Source: a virus. Taken from it: DNA of 27,067 bases. A program made the position numbers and the translations under genes. Below the pieces are notes generated by a model, which was not told the DNA's origin, made no database searches, and saw only the letters and a list, made by a program, of their open reading frames with translations. The stretch covers positions 1 to 27,067 of the IMG/VR virus record IMGVR_UViG_3300046616_000463. One strand, 5' to 3'. How positions within the stretch are numbered: the first letter of the stretch is position 1; each line of letters starts with the position of its first letter. Shown here piece after piece: positions 5,986-12,822 of this stretch.

Positions 5986-6608
5986 GCCCGGTTGCGAAAG
6001 TCTGGAACGGATCGGCGTGGGTCCAGGCTCCGGTATCTGGTAAGGTTTTGACGGGTTCGTATGATTTCACCTTTACTCCGCCTGGAGGAAGCCCCACATA
6101 CGAATCGCTGTCATGGCCTAATACTCCGACAGTAACCGATAGCGTCGACGGATCAACGTATTACGCTATGGGAGCTGAATTCAATCTCTCTGCGGGATTC
6201 CATCGAGATTGTTTGGGAATTGAATGGAATCCAGCCCCCAGCAATACCCCCAATCCTGGATCTCCTACCGTCAGTCATTATGCGCAATTGTTTCAGCAAT
6301 CAGACGGCGCGAAACTGGCGGAAAAATCTTTTACGCCGACTCCGGGCGTTAAGAACGAAATCTTCTTCGACACAGCAGTACCTCTTCTTGGGTACGGAGA
6401 AGAAAGTTACTACGCGATTGTCTATACCTGGCATTATGTGTTCAGATTCCCACCAGGAGGGTCTGGTACTTGGGAAGTAACATCCCCTTCGGGAATGATT
6501 CATCATGTAAATTCCCGACTGCAAGATATGAACGCACCAGCATCAAGTGCCTCCGGTTGGGGAACCTTCAATTCCTGGTATTACATCTCCCCCATTGTCG
6601 CGTTGTAA
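5982..6608 (+). CDS. fibre-companion / minor tail protein
   Basis: A 208-residue protein starting at the ATGA overlap with the fibre gene; an earlier in-frame start at 5964 would increase the overlap. The N-terminus KVWNGSAWVQAP is a W-rich beta motif seen in actinophage minor tail proteins. The remainder is rich in aromatic residues, Ser, Gly and Pro (FTFTPPGGSP, YYAMGAEFNLS, YYAIVYTWHYVF, WGTFNSWYYISP), typical of a beta-sandwich carbohydrate-binding or fibre-tip domain. No catalytic motif is visible. Direct coupling to the fibre gene suggests they act together, as a tip, chaperone or second subunit. Exact family not recognised. Confidence 0.6.
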   Translation: MSPVAKVWNGSAWVQAPVSGKVLTGSYDFTFTPPGGSPTYESLSWPNTPTVTDSVDGSTYYAMGAEFNLSAGFHRDCLGIEWNPAPSNTPNPGSPTVSHYAQLFQQSDGAKLAEKSFTPTPGVKNEIFFDTAVPLLGYGEESYYAIVYTWHYVFRFPPGGSGTWEVTSPSGMIHHVNSRLQDMNAPASSASGWGTFNSWYYISPIVAL

Positions 6609-6636
6609 CACACCCCTCGACAAAGAAAGAATCAAC

Positions 6637-6801
6637 ATGACAGACGAAAACCCGAACCAGCTCGCTCTGGACTTCCCCGATCCCGACGACTTCCCGTCGT
6701 ATGACGACGTGGACTCGGAGGAGGGGCAGACGGAGCTCCCGGCCGACAGCTTCGAGCAGGCCGGAGTCAGCGTCGAAGAAGGTTGTGGGTGCGGGCAGTG
6801 A
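6637..6801 (+). CDS. small acidic protein
   Basis: A 54-residue protein starting at ATG 6637 with AAAGAAAGA upstream. It is very acidic (FPDPDDFPSYDDVDSEEG) with a Cys-containing ending, EEGCGCGQ. There is no membrane segment, so it is not a holin. Codons are GC-ending. Its stop overlaps a possible endolysin start (GTGA at 6798). Function unknown; the CxC ending could bind metal or form disulphides. Confidence 0.6.
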   Translation: MTDENPNQLALDFPDPDDFPSYDDVDSEEGQTELPADSFEQAGVSVEEGCGCGQ

Positions 6802-7589
6802 GTATCTCACAGAACGGCTACAAGTCTCGAGATTCGAGTCTGATCGCGTCCTACACTGTCGTTCGGGACGTCAAGCTGTCCCTTCGCAAGGGCGACGCCT
6901 CGGTGGTCCTGCTGCATCTCGCTCGATGGTTCGACAAGAACATCGAGCCGCTCAACAAGGTGGAGTGCGGCGGGTACAACCCGAGGAAGATCTCCGGATC
7001 GCAGACCGACAGCAACCACGCTTCCGGCACGGCCGAGGATCTCAACTGGAACAAGCACGTCCGTGGCAAGAAGAACACCTTCACTGATGAGCAGGCCGGC
7101 AAGATTCGGGCGCAGCTCAAGTTCTACGAGGGTGTGATTCGCTGGGGCGGTGACTACAAGTCCGCACCCATCGACGAGATGCACTTCGAGATCCACAAGG
7201 GTCCGTCCGAGCTCGCTCGTATCGCGCAGAAGTGCAAGATCGAGTCCGACAAGCCCAACGCGACGCCGCCCAAGACTCCAGTCCCCACCCATCCGCACGT
7301 AGCGGTGGATGGCAAGCTGGGTCCTGCGACGATCCGTCTGTGGCAGAAGATCATGCACACGCCCGTCGATGGCAAGATCGATGATAAGGACAGCGAGCTC
7401 GTCAAGGCCGTTCAGCGCAAGCTCAAGGCCACCGTGGAGCATCGGCTCCAGGTCGACGGCGATCTCGGTCCGAAGACGATCGGTGCTCTGCAGCGCTACC
7501 TCAAGAGTCCTGTCGATCAGGTCATCTCTCGCCCGGTCTCCGAGGTCGTGAAGGCGCTTCAGCGTCGACTCAACACGGGGACGTTCTAA
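6798..7589 (+). CDS. endolysin: M15-type peptidase with two peptidoglycan-binding repeats
   Basis: A 263-residue protein from GTG 6798 (GTGA overlap). GTG 6789, in frame, has better spacing from GAAGG at 6778-6782 and is an equal alternative. The N-terminal half carries the peptidase M15 zinc signature: SNHASGTAEDLNW (SxHxxGxAxD) and EMHFEIH (second zinc His). Such enzymes cut peptide bonds in peptidoglycan (D,D- or L-Ala-D-Glu-type). The C-terminal half has two PG_binding_1-like units, VDGKLGPATIRLWQKIM and VDGDLGPKTIGALQRYL, the latter followed by a partial third unit ending VVKALQRRLNTGTF. No signal peptide is seen, so it would need a holin or act from the virion. No holin lies adjacent. 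Codon use is strongly GC-ending. Confidence 0.85.
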   Translation: MSISQNGYKSRDSSLIASYTVVRDVKLSLRKGDASVVLLHLARWFDKNIEPLNKVECGGYNPRKISGSQTDSNHASGTAEDLNWNKHVRGKKNTFTDEQAGKIRAQLKFYEGVIRWGGDYKSAPIDEMHFEIHKGPSELARIAQKCKIESDKPNATPPKTPVPTHPHVAVDGKLGPATIRLWQKIMHTPVDGKIDDKDSELVKAVQRKLKATVEHRLQVDGDLGPKTIGALQRYLKSPVDQVISRPVSEVVKALQRRLNTGTF

Positions 7590-7612
7590 TCAAACATTGA
7601 GGGGATTCCCAC

Positions 7613-7960
7613 GTGGAAGACAGCATCCTCACCACCGTCAAGAAAACGCTGGGGTTGGACGAAGCCTATACAGCTTTCGATCTTGACATCACTCTCCACA
7701 TCAATTCGATTCTGTCGAATCTAAATCAAATTGGCGTGGGACCGGTGAATGGATTTCAGATTGAGGACGAGTCGACCACGTGGGGAGACTTTCTTGGCGA
7801 CGATCCTCGCCTGAACAACGTCAAATCGTTCATGTACCTGAAGGTTCGGATGCTCTTCGATCCGCCGGCAACCTCTTTCGCCATCGATGCGTTTGAGAGG
7901 AATGCCAAAGAACTCGAGTATCGAATCTACACAACCATGGAGGTCGACAAGTGGCAGTGA
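7613..7960 (+). CDS. head-tail adaptor (HK97 gp6-like connector)
   Basis: A 115-residue protein starting at GTG 7613 with GAGGGG at 7600-7605. The sequence runs LTTVKKTLGLDE, FDLDITLHINSILSNLNQIGVGPVNGFQI, WGDFLGD, VKSFMYLKVRMLFDPPATSF. This matches small helical phage adaptors that form a ring below the portal (gp6/gp15 type). It is placed before the terminase rather than after the capsid gene, which is atypical. Its end overlaps the next gene by ten bases. Confidence 0.75.
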   Translation: MEDSILTTVKKTLGLDEAYTAFDLDITLHINSILSNLNQIGVGPVNGFQIEDESTTWGDFLGDDPRLNNVKSFMYLKVRMLFDPPATSFAIDAFERNAKELEYRIYTTMEVDKWQ

Positions 7961-8820
7961 CTCCGTCGTACGCCATTGTCGCCATCGCCTCCCAAGACGA
8001 TTACGTCTGGCGACTCTCGAGCGAAAAGAAGCCACATCTGACTCTTCTGTACTTGGGGAATCAACTCAACAATCTTCCTCAAGTTGAAGATTACATCGCA
8101 CATGCAGTTGATACATCCATGTGCAGATTCGGGATGGACGTAGTCAATCGTGGTCCTCTCGGTCCACATTCGGCTGATGTGTTGTTCTTCGGACAGTTCA
8201 ACCTGAAGAAATTGGAGAATTTTCGAGCATATTTGCTCGCGAACACCGATATTCTCCAGGCGTACAATTCGACAGAACAACATCCGGAATTTGTTCCTCA
8301 TCTGACGATGGGGTTTCCGGAAACCCCTGCAAAACCCGATCTACGAGATTATCCCGGTACACCGTGGGTCAATTTCGACAAGATCGCACTCTGGACAGGT
8401 GACAGCGAAGGAGTTGAATTTCCGTTGAAACCCGACGAGGGCCTGGCAATGAGTGCTGCGAGGGGTCAAGCCTTTATCCAGCACCATGGCATCAAGGGCA
8501 TGAAGTGGGGCGTTCGCCGCGCTAGTAATAATGCCACTGAAGGTCATTCTGAAGATGCCATGCGTGTAGCCGCGGCGAAACAGAAACTCAAGAAGGCAAA
8601 GACCACCAATGTTCTGACGACAAAAGAACTTCAGCATCTGGTGACTCGGATGAATCTCGAACAGCAGTTCGCTACCCTCGCGGCGAAGCAACCTACACGG
8701 CTCGGTAAAGGTCAGAAGTTTCTCAAGAATACTCTGACTGTGGGAAAGACCGTGAACGATGTGGTCTCCTTCGTGAATTCCCCGGCTGGAAAACTCATCA
8801 GAGAGCTGTTGAAAAAGTAA
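7951..8820 (+). CDS. 2H phosphoesterase (LigT-like) fused to GIKGMKWG-motif domain
   Basis: A 289-residue protein; GTG 7951 has GGAGG at 7939-7943. Residues 1-150 show the 2H phosphoesterase plan: strand YAIVAIAS, first HxT as PHLTLLYLG (His29, Thr31), second as VPHLTMGF (His117, Thr119). The superfamily includes LigT/ThpR, cyclic phosphodiesterases and anti-CBASS Acb1, all acting on 2',3'- or cyclic-phosphate nucleotides. Residues 178-190 carry HHGIKGMKWGVRR, a motif also in the products at 10739 and 11070. Residues 200-289 are a basic helical tail. It lies between the adaptor and large terminase, so it may be packaged or head-bound. Both catalytic motifs are intact. The substrate cannot be told from sequence: RNA end repair and cyclic-oligonucleotide hydrolysis are both possible. 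Confidence 0.75.
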   Translation: MAVTPSYAIVAIASQDDYVWRLSSEKKPHLTLLYLGNQLNNLPQVEDYIAHAVDTSMCRFGMDVVNRGPLGPHSADVLFFGQFNLKKLENFRAYLLANTDILQAYNSTEQHPEFVPHLTMGFPETPAKPDLRDYPGTPWVNFDKIALWTGDSEGVEFPLKPDEGLAMSAARGQAFIQHHGIKGMKWGVRRASNNATEGHSEDAMRVAAAKQKLKKAKTTNVLTTKELQHLVTRMNLEQQFATLAAKQPTRLGKGQKFLKNTLTVGKTVNDVVSFVNSPAGKLIRELLKK

Positions 8821-8822
8821 TC

Positions 8823-8984
8823 ATGGGTTTTCTTCATGGTGTGATCAGCGATCGCCTCCGCGCGAAGTTCTCGCCAAGCGACCGCGTGTGGACACCGAAA
8901 CGTCTGAAGGATTCCCTGCCGATGCCGAAAAAGGGTGTCCAGGGAGTCAAACTCAGCTCTGGTCAACGTAAAGGAAAAAGGTAG
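8823..8984 (+). CDS. small basic protein
   Basis: A 53-residue ORF filling the gap before the terminase, starting at ATG 8823 and ending at TAG 8982-8984, just ahead of the terminase ribosome site. It is Lys/Arg-rich (DRLRAKFSPSDR, GQRKGKR end) with no hydrophobic segment. The upstream ribosome site is weak, so coupling to the gene ending three bases before is likely. No family recognised. A DNA- or RNA-binding accessory of packaging is possible but unproven. Confidence 0.5.
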   Translation: MGFLHGVISDRLRAKFSPSDRVWTPKRLKDSLPMPKKGVQGVKLSSGQRKGKR

Positions 8985-8999
8985 AGAGGAGGTTGGCGA

Positions 9000-10742
9000 A
9001 TGACGCTGTCGAACACGGCTACGCCTTATTACTATGGTCAGTTCCGTGACGCGGTAATTCGTGGCGAAATTCCTGTGAATCGGGAAATTTCGTTGGAGAT
9101 GAATCGCATCGATACTCTCATCGCCAACCCCAACTACTATTACGATGACGAGGCGATCAACGGTTTCATTCTCTACTGTGAGAATGAACTGACGCTGACT
9201 GACGGTAGTGACTTGCGTCTTTTGCCGTCATTCAAATTGTGGGCAGAACAGATCTTCGGTTGGTATCATTTCATCGAACGAAGCGTTTACGTTCCCGATG
9301 AGGACAACCACGGTGGTCAATACATCACGAAGATCATCAAGAAGCGACTGACCGTCAAGCAATACCTCATTGTCGCCCGAGGTGCTGCTAAATCGGTGTA
9401 TGAATCGTGCATTCAGAGTTACTTTCTGAATGTGGATACACACACCACGCATCAAATTACCACCGCGCCGACGATGAAACAGGCCGAAGAGGTCATGTCA
9501 CCGATCCGAACAGCTATCACGAGAAGTCGCGGGCCACTGTTCAAGTTCCTGACCGATGGTTCGTTGCAGAACACAACCGGATCAAAGGCGAATCGTGTTA
9601 AGCTCGCTGCTACGAAGAAGGGCATTGAGAACTTCTTGACCGGTTCTCTTCTCGAGATTCGACCTATGTCCATCAATAAGCTACAGGGACTACGACCGAA
9701 AACGTCTACGATCGACGAATGGTTGTCTGGGGATCTTCGAGAAGACGTCATTGGCGCCATTGAACAAGGCGCTTCCAAGCTCGACGACTATTTGATCGTT
9801 GCCGTCAGCTCGGAAGGAACTGTTCGAAACGGTTCTGGCGATACCGTCAAAATGGAACTAGCCACCATCCTTCGTGGAGAGTACCAGGCCCCTCACATTT
9901 CTATCTGGCACTACAAGCTGGATGAAATCGAGGAAGTAAGCGATCCTCGCATGTGGCCTAAAGCCAATCCGAACCTGGGGAAAACAGTCACCTACGATGT
10001 TTACCAACAGGATGTCGAGAGAGCTGAGAAAGCTCCCGCCTCTCGCAATGACATCCTCGCCAAGAGGTTCGGCATTCCCATGGAGGGTTATACGTACTTC
10101 TTCACGTACGAAGAAACCACTCCTTTCCGTCGTCGTCATTTCGATGGGATGGTCTGTTCTCTGGGAGCAGACCTTTCGCAGGGCGATGACTTCTGTGCTT
10201 TCACCTTCTTGTTCCCCGTTCGCACCGGATTCGGCATTAAGACTCGTTCCTACATCACGAGTCTGACATTGGCAAAACTTCCTGGAGCCATGCGGCAAAA
10301 GTACGAAGAATTCATCAATGAGGGTAGTCTTCATGTTCTTGAAGGCGCTGTTCTCGACATGATGGATGTGTATGACGATCTCGATCGTCATATCCAAATG
10401 CATGAATACGACATTCGCGCCTTTGGTTACGACCCGTACAATGCCAAAGAATTCGTCACACGTTGGGAACAGGAAAACGGGCCGTTCGGTATCGAGAAAG
10501 TGATCCAGGGAGCAAGAACCGAATCGGTTCCTCTTGGTGAATTGAAGATCCTTGCTGGCGAACGTCAGCTTATCTTTGACGAAGATCTCATGCAATTCGC
10601 CATGGGTAATGCGATCACTCTGGAAGACACGAACGGTAACCGCAAGCTTCTGAAAGCCCGCTACCAAGACAAGATCGACAACGTGTCTGCCCTGTTGGAT
10701 GCTTATGTCGCTTACAAGCTCAATAAGGAGGCGTTCGAATGA
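9000..10742 (+). CDS. terminase large subunit
   Basis: A 580-residue ATPase/nuclease that translocates DNA into the prohead and cuts it; AGAGGAGG at 8985-8992 precedes ATG 9000. The ATPase domain has a Walker A-like ARGAAKS (126-132), where Ala replaces the more usual Gly before the Lys, and Walker B TSTIDEW (235-241, Asp239-Glu240). The RNase H-like nuclease domain has acidic residues at GADLSQGDD (Asp391), FGYDPY (Asp478) and DKIDNVSALLDA (Asp560 or Asp567). Architecture and length fit the Terminase_1 (HK97-like) family. It overlaps the next gene by ATGA and is surrounded by GIKGM-motif genes. Confidence 0.93.
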   Translation: MTLSNTATPYYYGQFRDAVIRGEIPVNREISLEMNRIDTLIANPNYYYDDEAINGFILYCENELTLTDGSDLRLLPSFKLWAEQIFGWYHFIERSVYVPDEDNHGGQYITKIIKKRLTVKQYLIVARGAAKSVYESCIQSYFLNVDTHTTHQITTAPTMKQAEEVMSPIRTAITRSRGPLFKFLTDGSLQNTTGSKANRVKLAATKKGIENFLTGSLLEIRPMSINKLQGLRPKTSTIDEWLSGDLREDVIGAIEQGASKLDDYLIVAVSSEGTVRNGSGDTVKMELATILRGEYQAPHISIWHYKLDEIEEVSDPRMWPKANPNLGKTVTYDVYQQDVERAEKAPASRNDILAKRFGIPMEGYTYFFTYEETTPFRRRHFDGMVCSLGADLSQGDDFCAFTFLFPVRTGFGIKTRSYITSLTLAKLPGAMRQKYEEFINEGSLHVLEGAVLDMMDVYDDLDRHIQMHEYDIRAFGYDPYNAKEFVTRWEQENGPFGIEKVIQGARTESVPLGELKILAGERQLIFDEDLMQFAMGNAITLEDTNGNRKLLKARYQDKIDNVSALLDAYVAYKLNKEAFE

Positions 10743-11068
10743 TCGTGGGCGGCGAGAAGCCTTCTTTGGATGAGCTTCGCCATTTCGGTATCAAGGGCAT
10801 GAAATGGGGAATTCGACGGGCTGTTAGTCGGTTGAATCCGTCGACGTTGATGACCGTCAAAGAAGGAACGCCAGCGGCCAAAAGAATCCAGAGAGAATCT
10901 GACGCTCGTCAGAAAGTCATCGAGGCAATGACCGATGAGCAACACAAGAAAGCTCTGGATCACCTTGCTCAAGCTCAGATGATGAATCGAATCGAAGTAG
11001 GAAAGACCAAAGTTGCGGATCTGGTCAAACGTCACGGTGCCATCTCCGTCAAAACCATGAGTCACTGA
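10739..11068 (+). CDS. GIKGMKWG-motif head-module protein
   Basis: A 109-residue protein beginning at an ATGA overlap with the terminase stop; AAGGAGG at 10726-10732. The motif HFGIKGMKWGIRR occupies residues 15-27. It is followed by a charged helical region (TPAAKRIQRESDARQKVIEAMTDEQ and onward). No enzyme domain. The same motif occurs in the proteins at 7951-8820 and 11070-11465. Motifs of the form HxGIxGxKWGxRR recur in head-module proteins of many phages; to my knowledge the function is not established. Location between terminase and portal suggests a role in packaging or capsid interior. Confidence 0.7.
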   Translation: MIVGGEKPSLDELRHFGIKGMKWGIRRAVSRLNPSTLMTVKEGTPAAKRIQRESDARQKVIEAMTDEQHKKALDHLAQAQMMNRIEVGKTKVADLVKRHGAISVKTMSH

Positions 11069-11069
11069 C

Positions 11070-11465
11070 ATGGACGAAATTCATCATTTCGGCATCAAGG
11101 GTATGCGATGGGGGCATCATAAACTACATGAACTGACGACACCGTCAAAGGATCAGATCAAAAGTGTTGTTCAAGCAACTGGTCAAAGATCCAAAAAAAT
11201 CGCGGTTACAACTAGCCAAGTCATTTCGTATGCGGCACATCACAAGCGCACGGTTGCTGGTGCCGCAGTACTTGGTCTTCTCCTCCGTGATGTCGGTATT
11301 ATGACAGTTCGTGTGGGAAAAACAGGGATCTTGTTCAAAGCTGCCAAGAATCGACAAGCAGCATATGAAGCAGGAAAACTGGCTGCAAGAGCTCTTTCGT
11401 CCACCGCAGCAAAAGTCAATTACGCCAAATTGGTCAAGGGCGCATACAAGATCACGACGTTGTAG
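11070..11465 (+). CDS. GIKGMRWG-motif protein with hydrophobic segment
   Basis: A 131-residue basic protein starting one base after the previous stop. The motif HFGIKGMRWG is at residues 6-15, close to the N-terminus, followed by HHK rather than VRR/IRR. A hydrophobic stretch (VAGAAVLGLLLRDVGIMTV, about 63-81) could be a membrane segment, which would suit a virion protein that enters the membrane on ejection. The C-terminus is Lys/Ala-rich and helical. Function unknown. It directly precedes the portal gene. Confidence 0.7.
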   Translation: MDEIHHFGIKGMRWGHHKLHELTTPSKDQIKSVVQATGQRSKKIAVTTSQVISYAAHHKRTVAGAAVLGLLLRDVGIMTVRVGKTGILFKAAKNRQAAYEAGKLAARALSSTAAKVNYAKLVKGAYKITTL

Positions 11466-11467
11466 TG

Positions 11468-11478
11468 AAAGGAGGTGA
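11468..11478 (+). promoter_or_regulatory. near-perfect Shine-Dalgarno of the portal gene
   Basis: AAAGGAGGTGA matches the complement of the 16S rRNA 3' end over ten or more bases, with the GGAGG core six bases before ATG 11482. It is the longest Shine-Dalgarno match I saw in the window. Confidence 0.85.
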
Positions 11479-11481
11479 GAC

Positions 11482-12804
11482 ATGCCATTCGTTGACCGAA
11501 TCAAGCATGCGTGGAACGCGTTCCTAGGACTTGAAGTTCGGAACGATTTCGACTTTAGCCGTGGTCCTATGACATATGGACCGACTCGACCCGACCGAGC
11601 GCGATTGATGTTCGGCAACGAACGTTCGATCATCTCCTCGATCTACACTCGTCTGGGGATTGATGCCGCGGCGATCGACATTTTCCACGTTCGTTTGGAC
11701 GATAAGAAGCGTTACGCTGGCGATGTCGATAGTGGGTTGAATAATTGCCTTACTATCGAAGCCAACATCGACCAAGGAGCTCGGGCATTTCGTCAGGATA
11801 TCGCGATGACGATGTTTGACAAGGGTGCTATCGCTATCGTCCCCGTGGATACGACGATCGACCCGAACGCTTCGGGAGCCTTCGACATCAAAACCATGCG
11901 TGTCGGTCACATTACGGGATGGCATCCCCAGCACGTTGTGGTTGAGGTATACAACGAGGTCAAGGGTGTTCGCCAAGAGGTCACGCTCGACAAGAAATTT
12001 GTTGCTATTGTCGAGAATCCTCTCTATTCGGTAATGAATGAGCCGAATTCGACTCTTCAGCGTCTGATCCGCAAGCTAAGCTTGTTGGACTCGATGGACG
12101 AAATGGCGAGTTCAGGAAAGCTGGACATGATCATCCAGCTTCCTTACACCATTAAGTCTGATGCTCGTCGAGTCGACGCTGAACGTCGACGATCTGAAAT
12201 CGAGACACAGCTTCGAGGAAGCAAGTATGGTATTGCGTATACCGACGGTACGGAGAAGATCACTCAACTCAACCGTCCGGTGGAGAATACCCTCCTGAAG
12301 CAAATCGAGTGGCTCACGGGTCAGCTGTATTCTCAACTTGGTCTTACGCCCGAAGTGATGAATGGTACCGCCGACGAAGCGACCATGAAGAATTATCACA
12401 ATCGGACCACCGAACCGATTGTGGCTGCGATCGTCGAAGAGATGAGGCGTAAATTCCTCACCAAGACAGCTCGATCGCAAGGTCAATCGATCATGGCGTT
12501 CCGTGACCCGTTCAAGTTGGTCCCGATCAGCGACATCGCAGAGATTGCTGACAAACTCACTCGAAACGAAATTGTCAGCGCCAATGAGATCCGCGGATTC
12601 ATGGGTATCAAGCCTTCCACAGACCCCAAGGCAGATCAGTTGGTGAACAGCAACATGCCTGAACCCAATCAGCTGCCCAAGTCCAACGTTCCGACGATTG
12701 ATGGGGAAGTGGTCGATCGCAACGCTGCGACATCGGAGTTGTCTGCGAACAATAGACGACAAATCACGGGCTCCGTCGGAGCCAGTACATCCAATACGAG
12801 GTAA
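11482..12804 (+). CDS. portal protein
   Basis: A 440-residue phage portal (HK97/Phage_portal family), the dodecameric ring at the packaging vertex. Recognisable parts are the N-terminal SIISSIYTRLGIDAAAIDIFHV, a central KLSLLDSMDEMASSGKLDMIIQLPY region, KYGIAYTDGTEKITQLNRPVEN, and the crown-proximal QIEWLTGQLYSQLGLTPEVMNGTADEATM followed by VAAIVEEMRRKFLTKTAR. The last 50 residues (NQLPKSNVPTIDGE and a Ser/Asn-rich tail) look disordered. It follows the two GIKGM-motif genes and precedes the protease-capsid gene, the standard head order. Confidence 0.9.
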   Translation: MPFVDRIKHAWNAFLGLEVRNDFDFSRGPMTYGPTRPDRARLMFGNERSIISSIYTRLGIDAAAIDIFHVRLDDKKRYAGDVDSGLNNCLTIEANIDQGARAFRQDIAMTMFDKGAIAIVPVDTTIDPNASGAFDIKTMRVGHITGWHPQHVVVEVYNEVKGVRQEVTLDKKFVAIVENPLYSVMNEPNSTLQRLIRKLSLLDSMDEMASSGKLDMIIQLPYTIKSDARRVDAERRRSEIETQLRGSKYGIAYTDGTEKITQLNRPVENTLLKQIEWLTGQLYSQLGLTPEVMNGTADEATMKNYHNRTTEPIVAAIVEEMRRKFLTKTARSQGQSIMAFRDPFKLVPISDIAEIADKLTRNEIVSANEIRGFMGIKPSTDPKADQLVNSNMPEPNQLPKSNVPTIDGEVVDRNAATSELSANNRRQITGSVGASTSNTR

Positions 12805-12822
12805 GAGAGGAGAACGGTCAAA

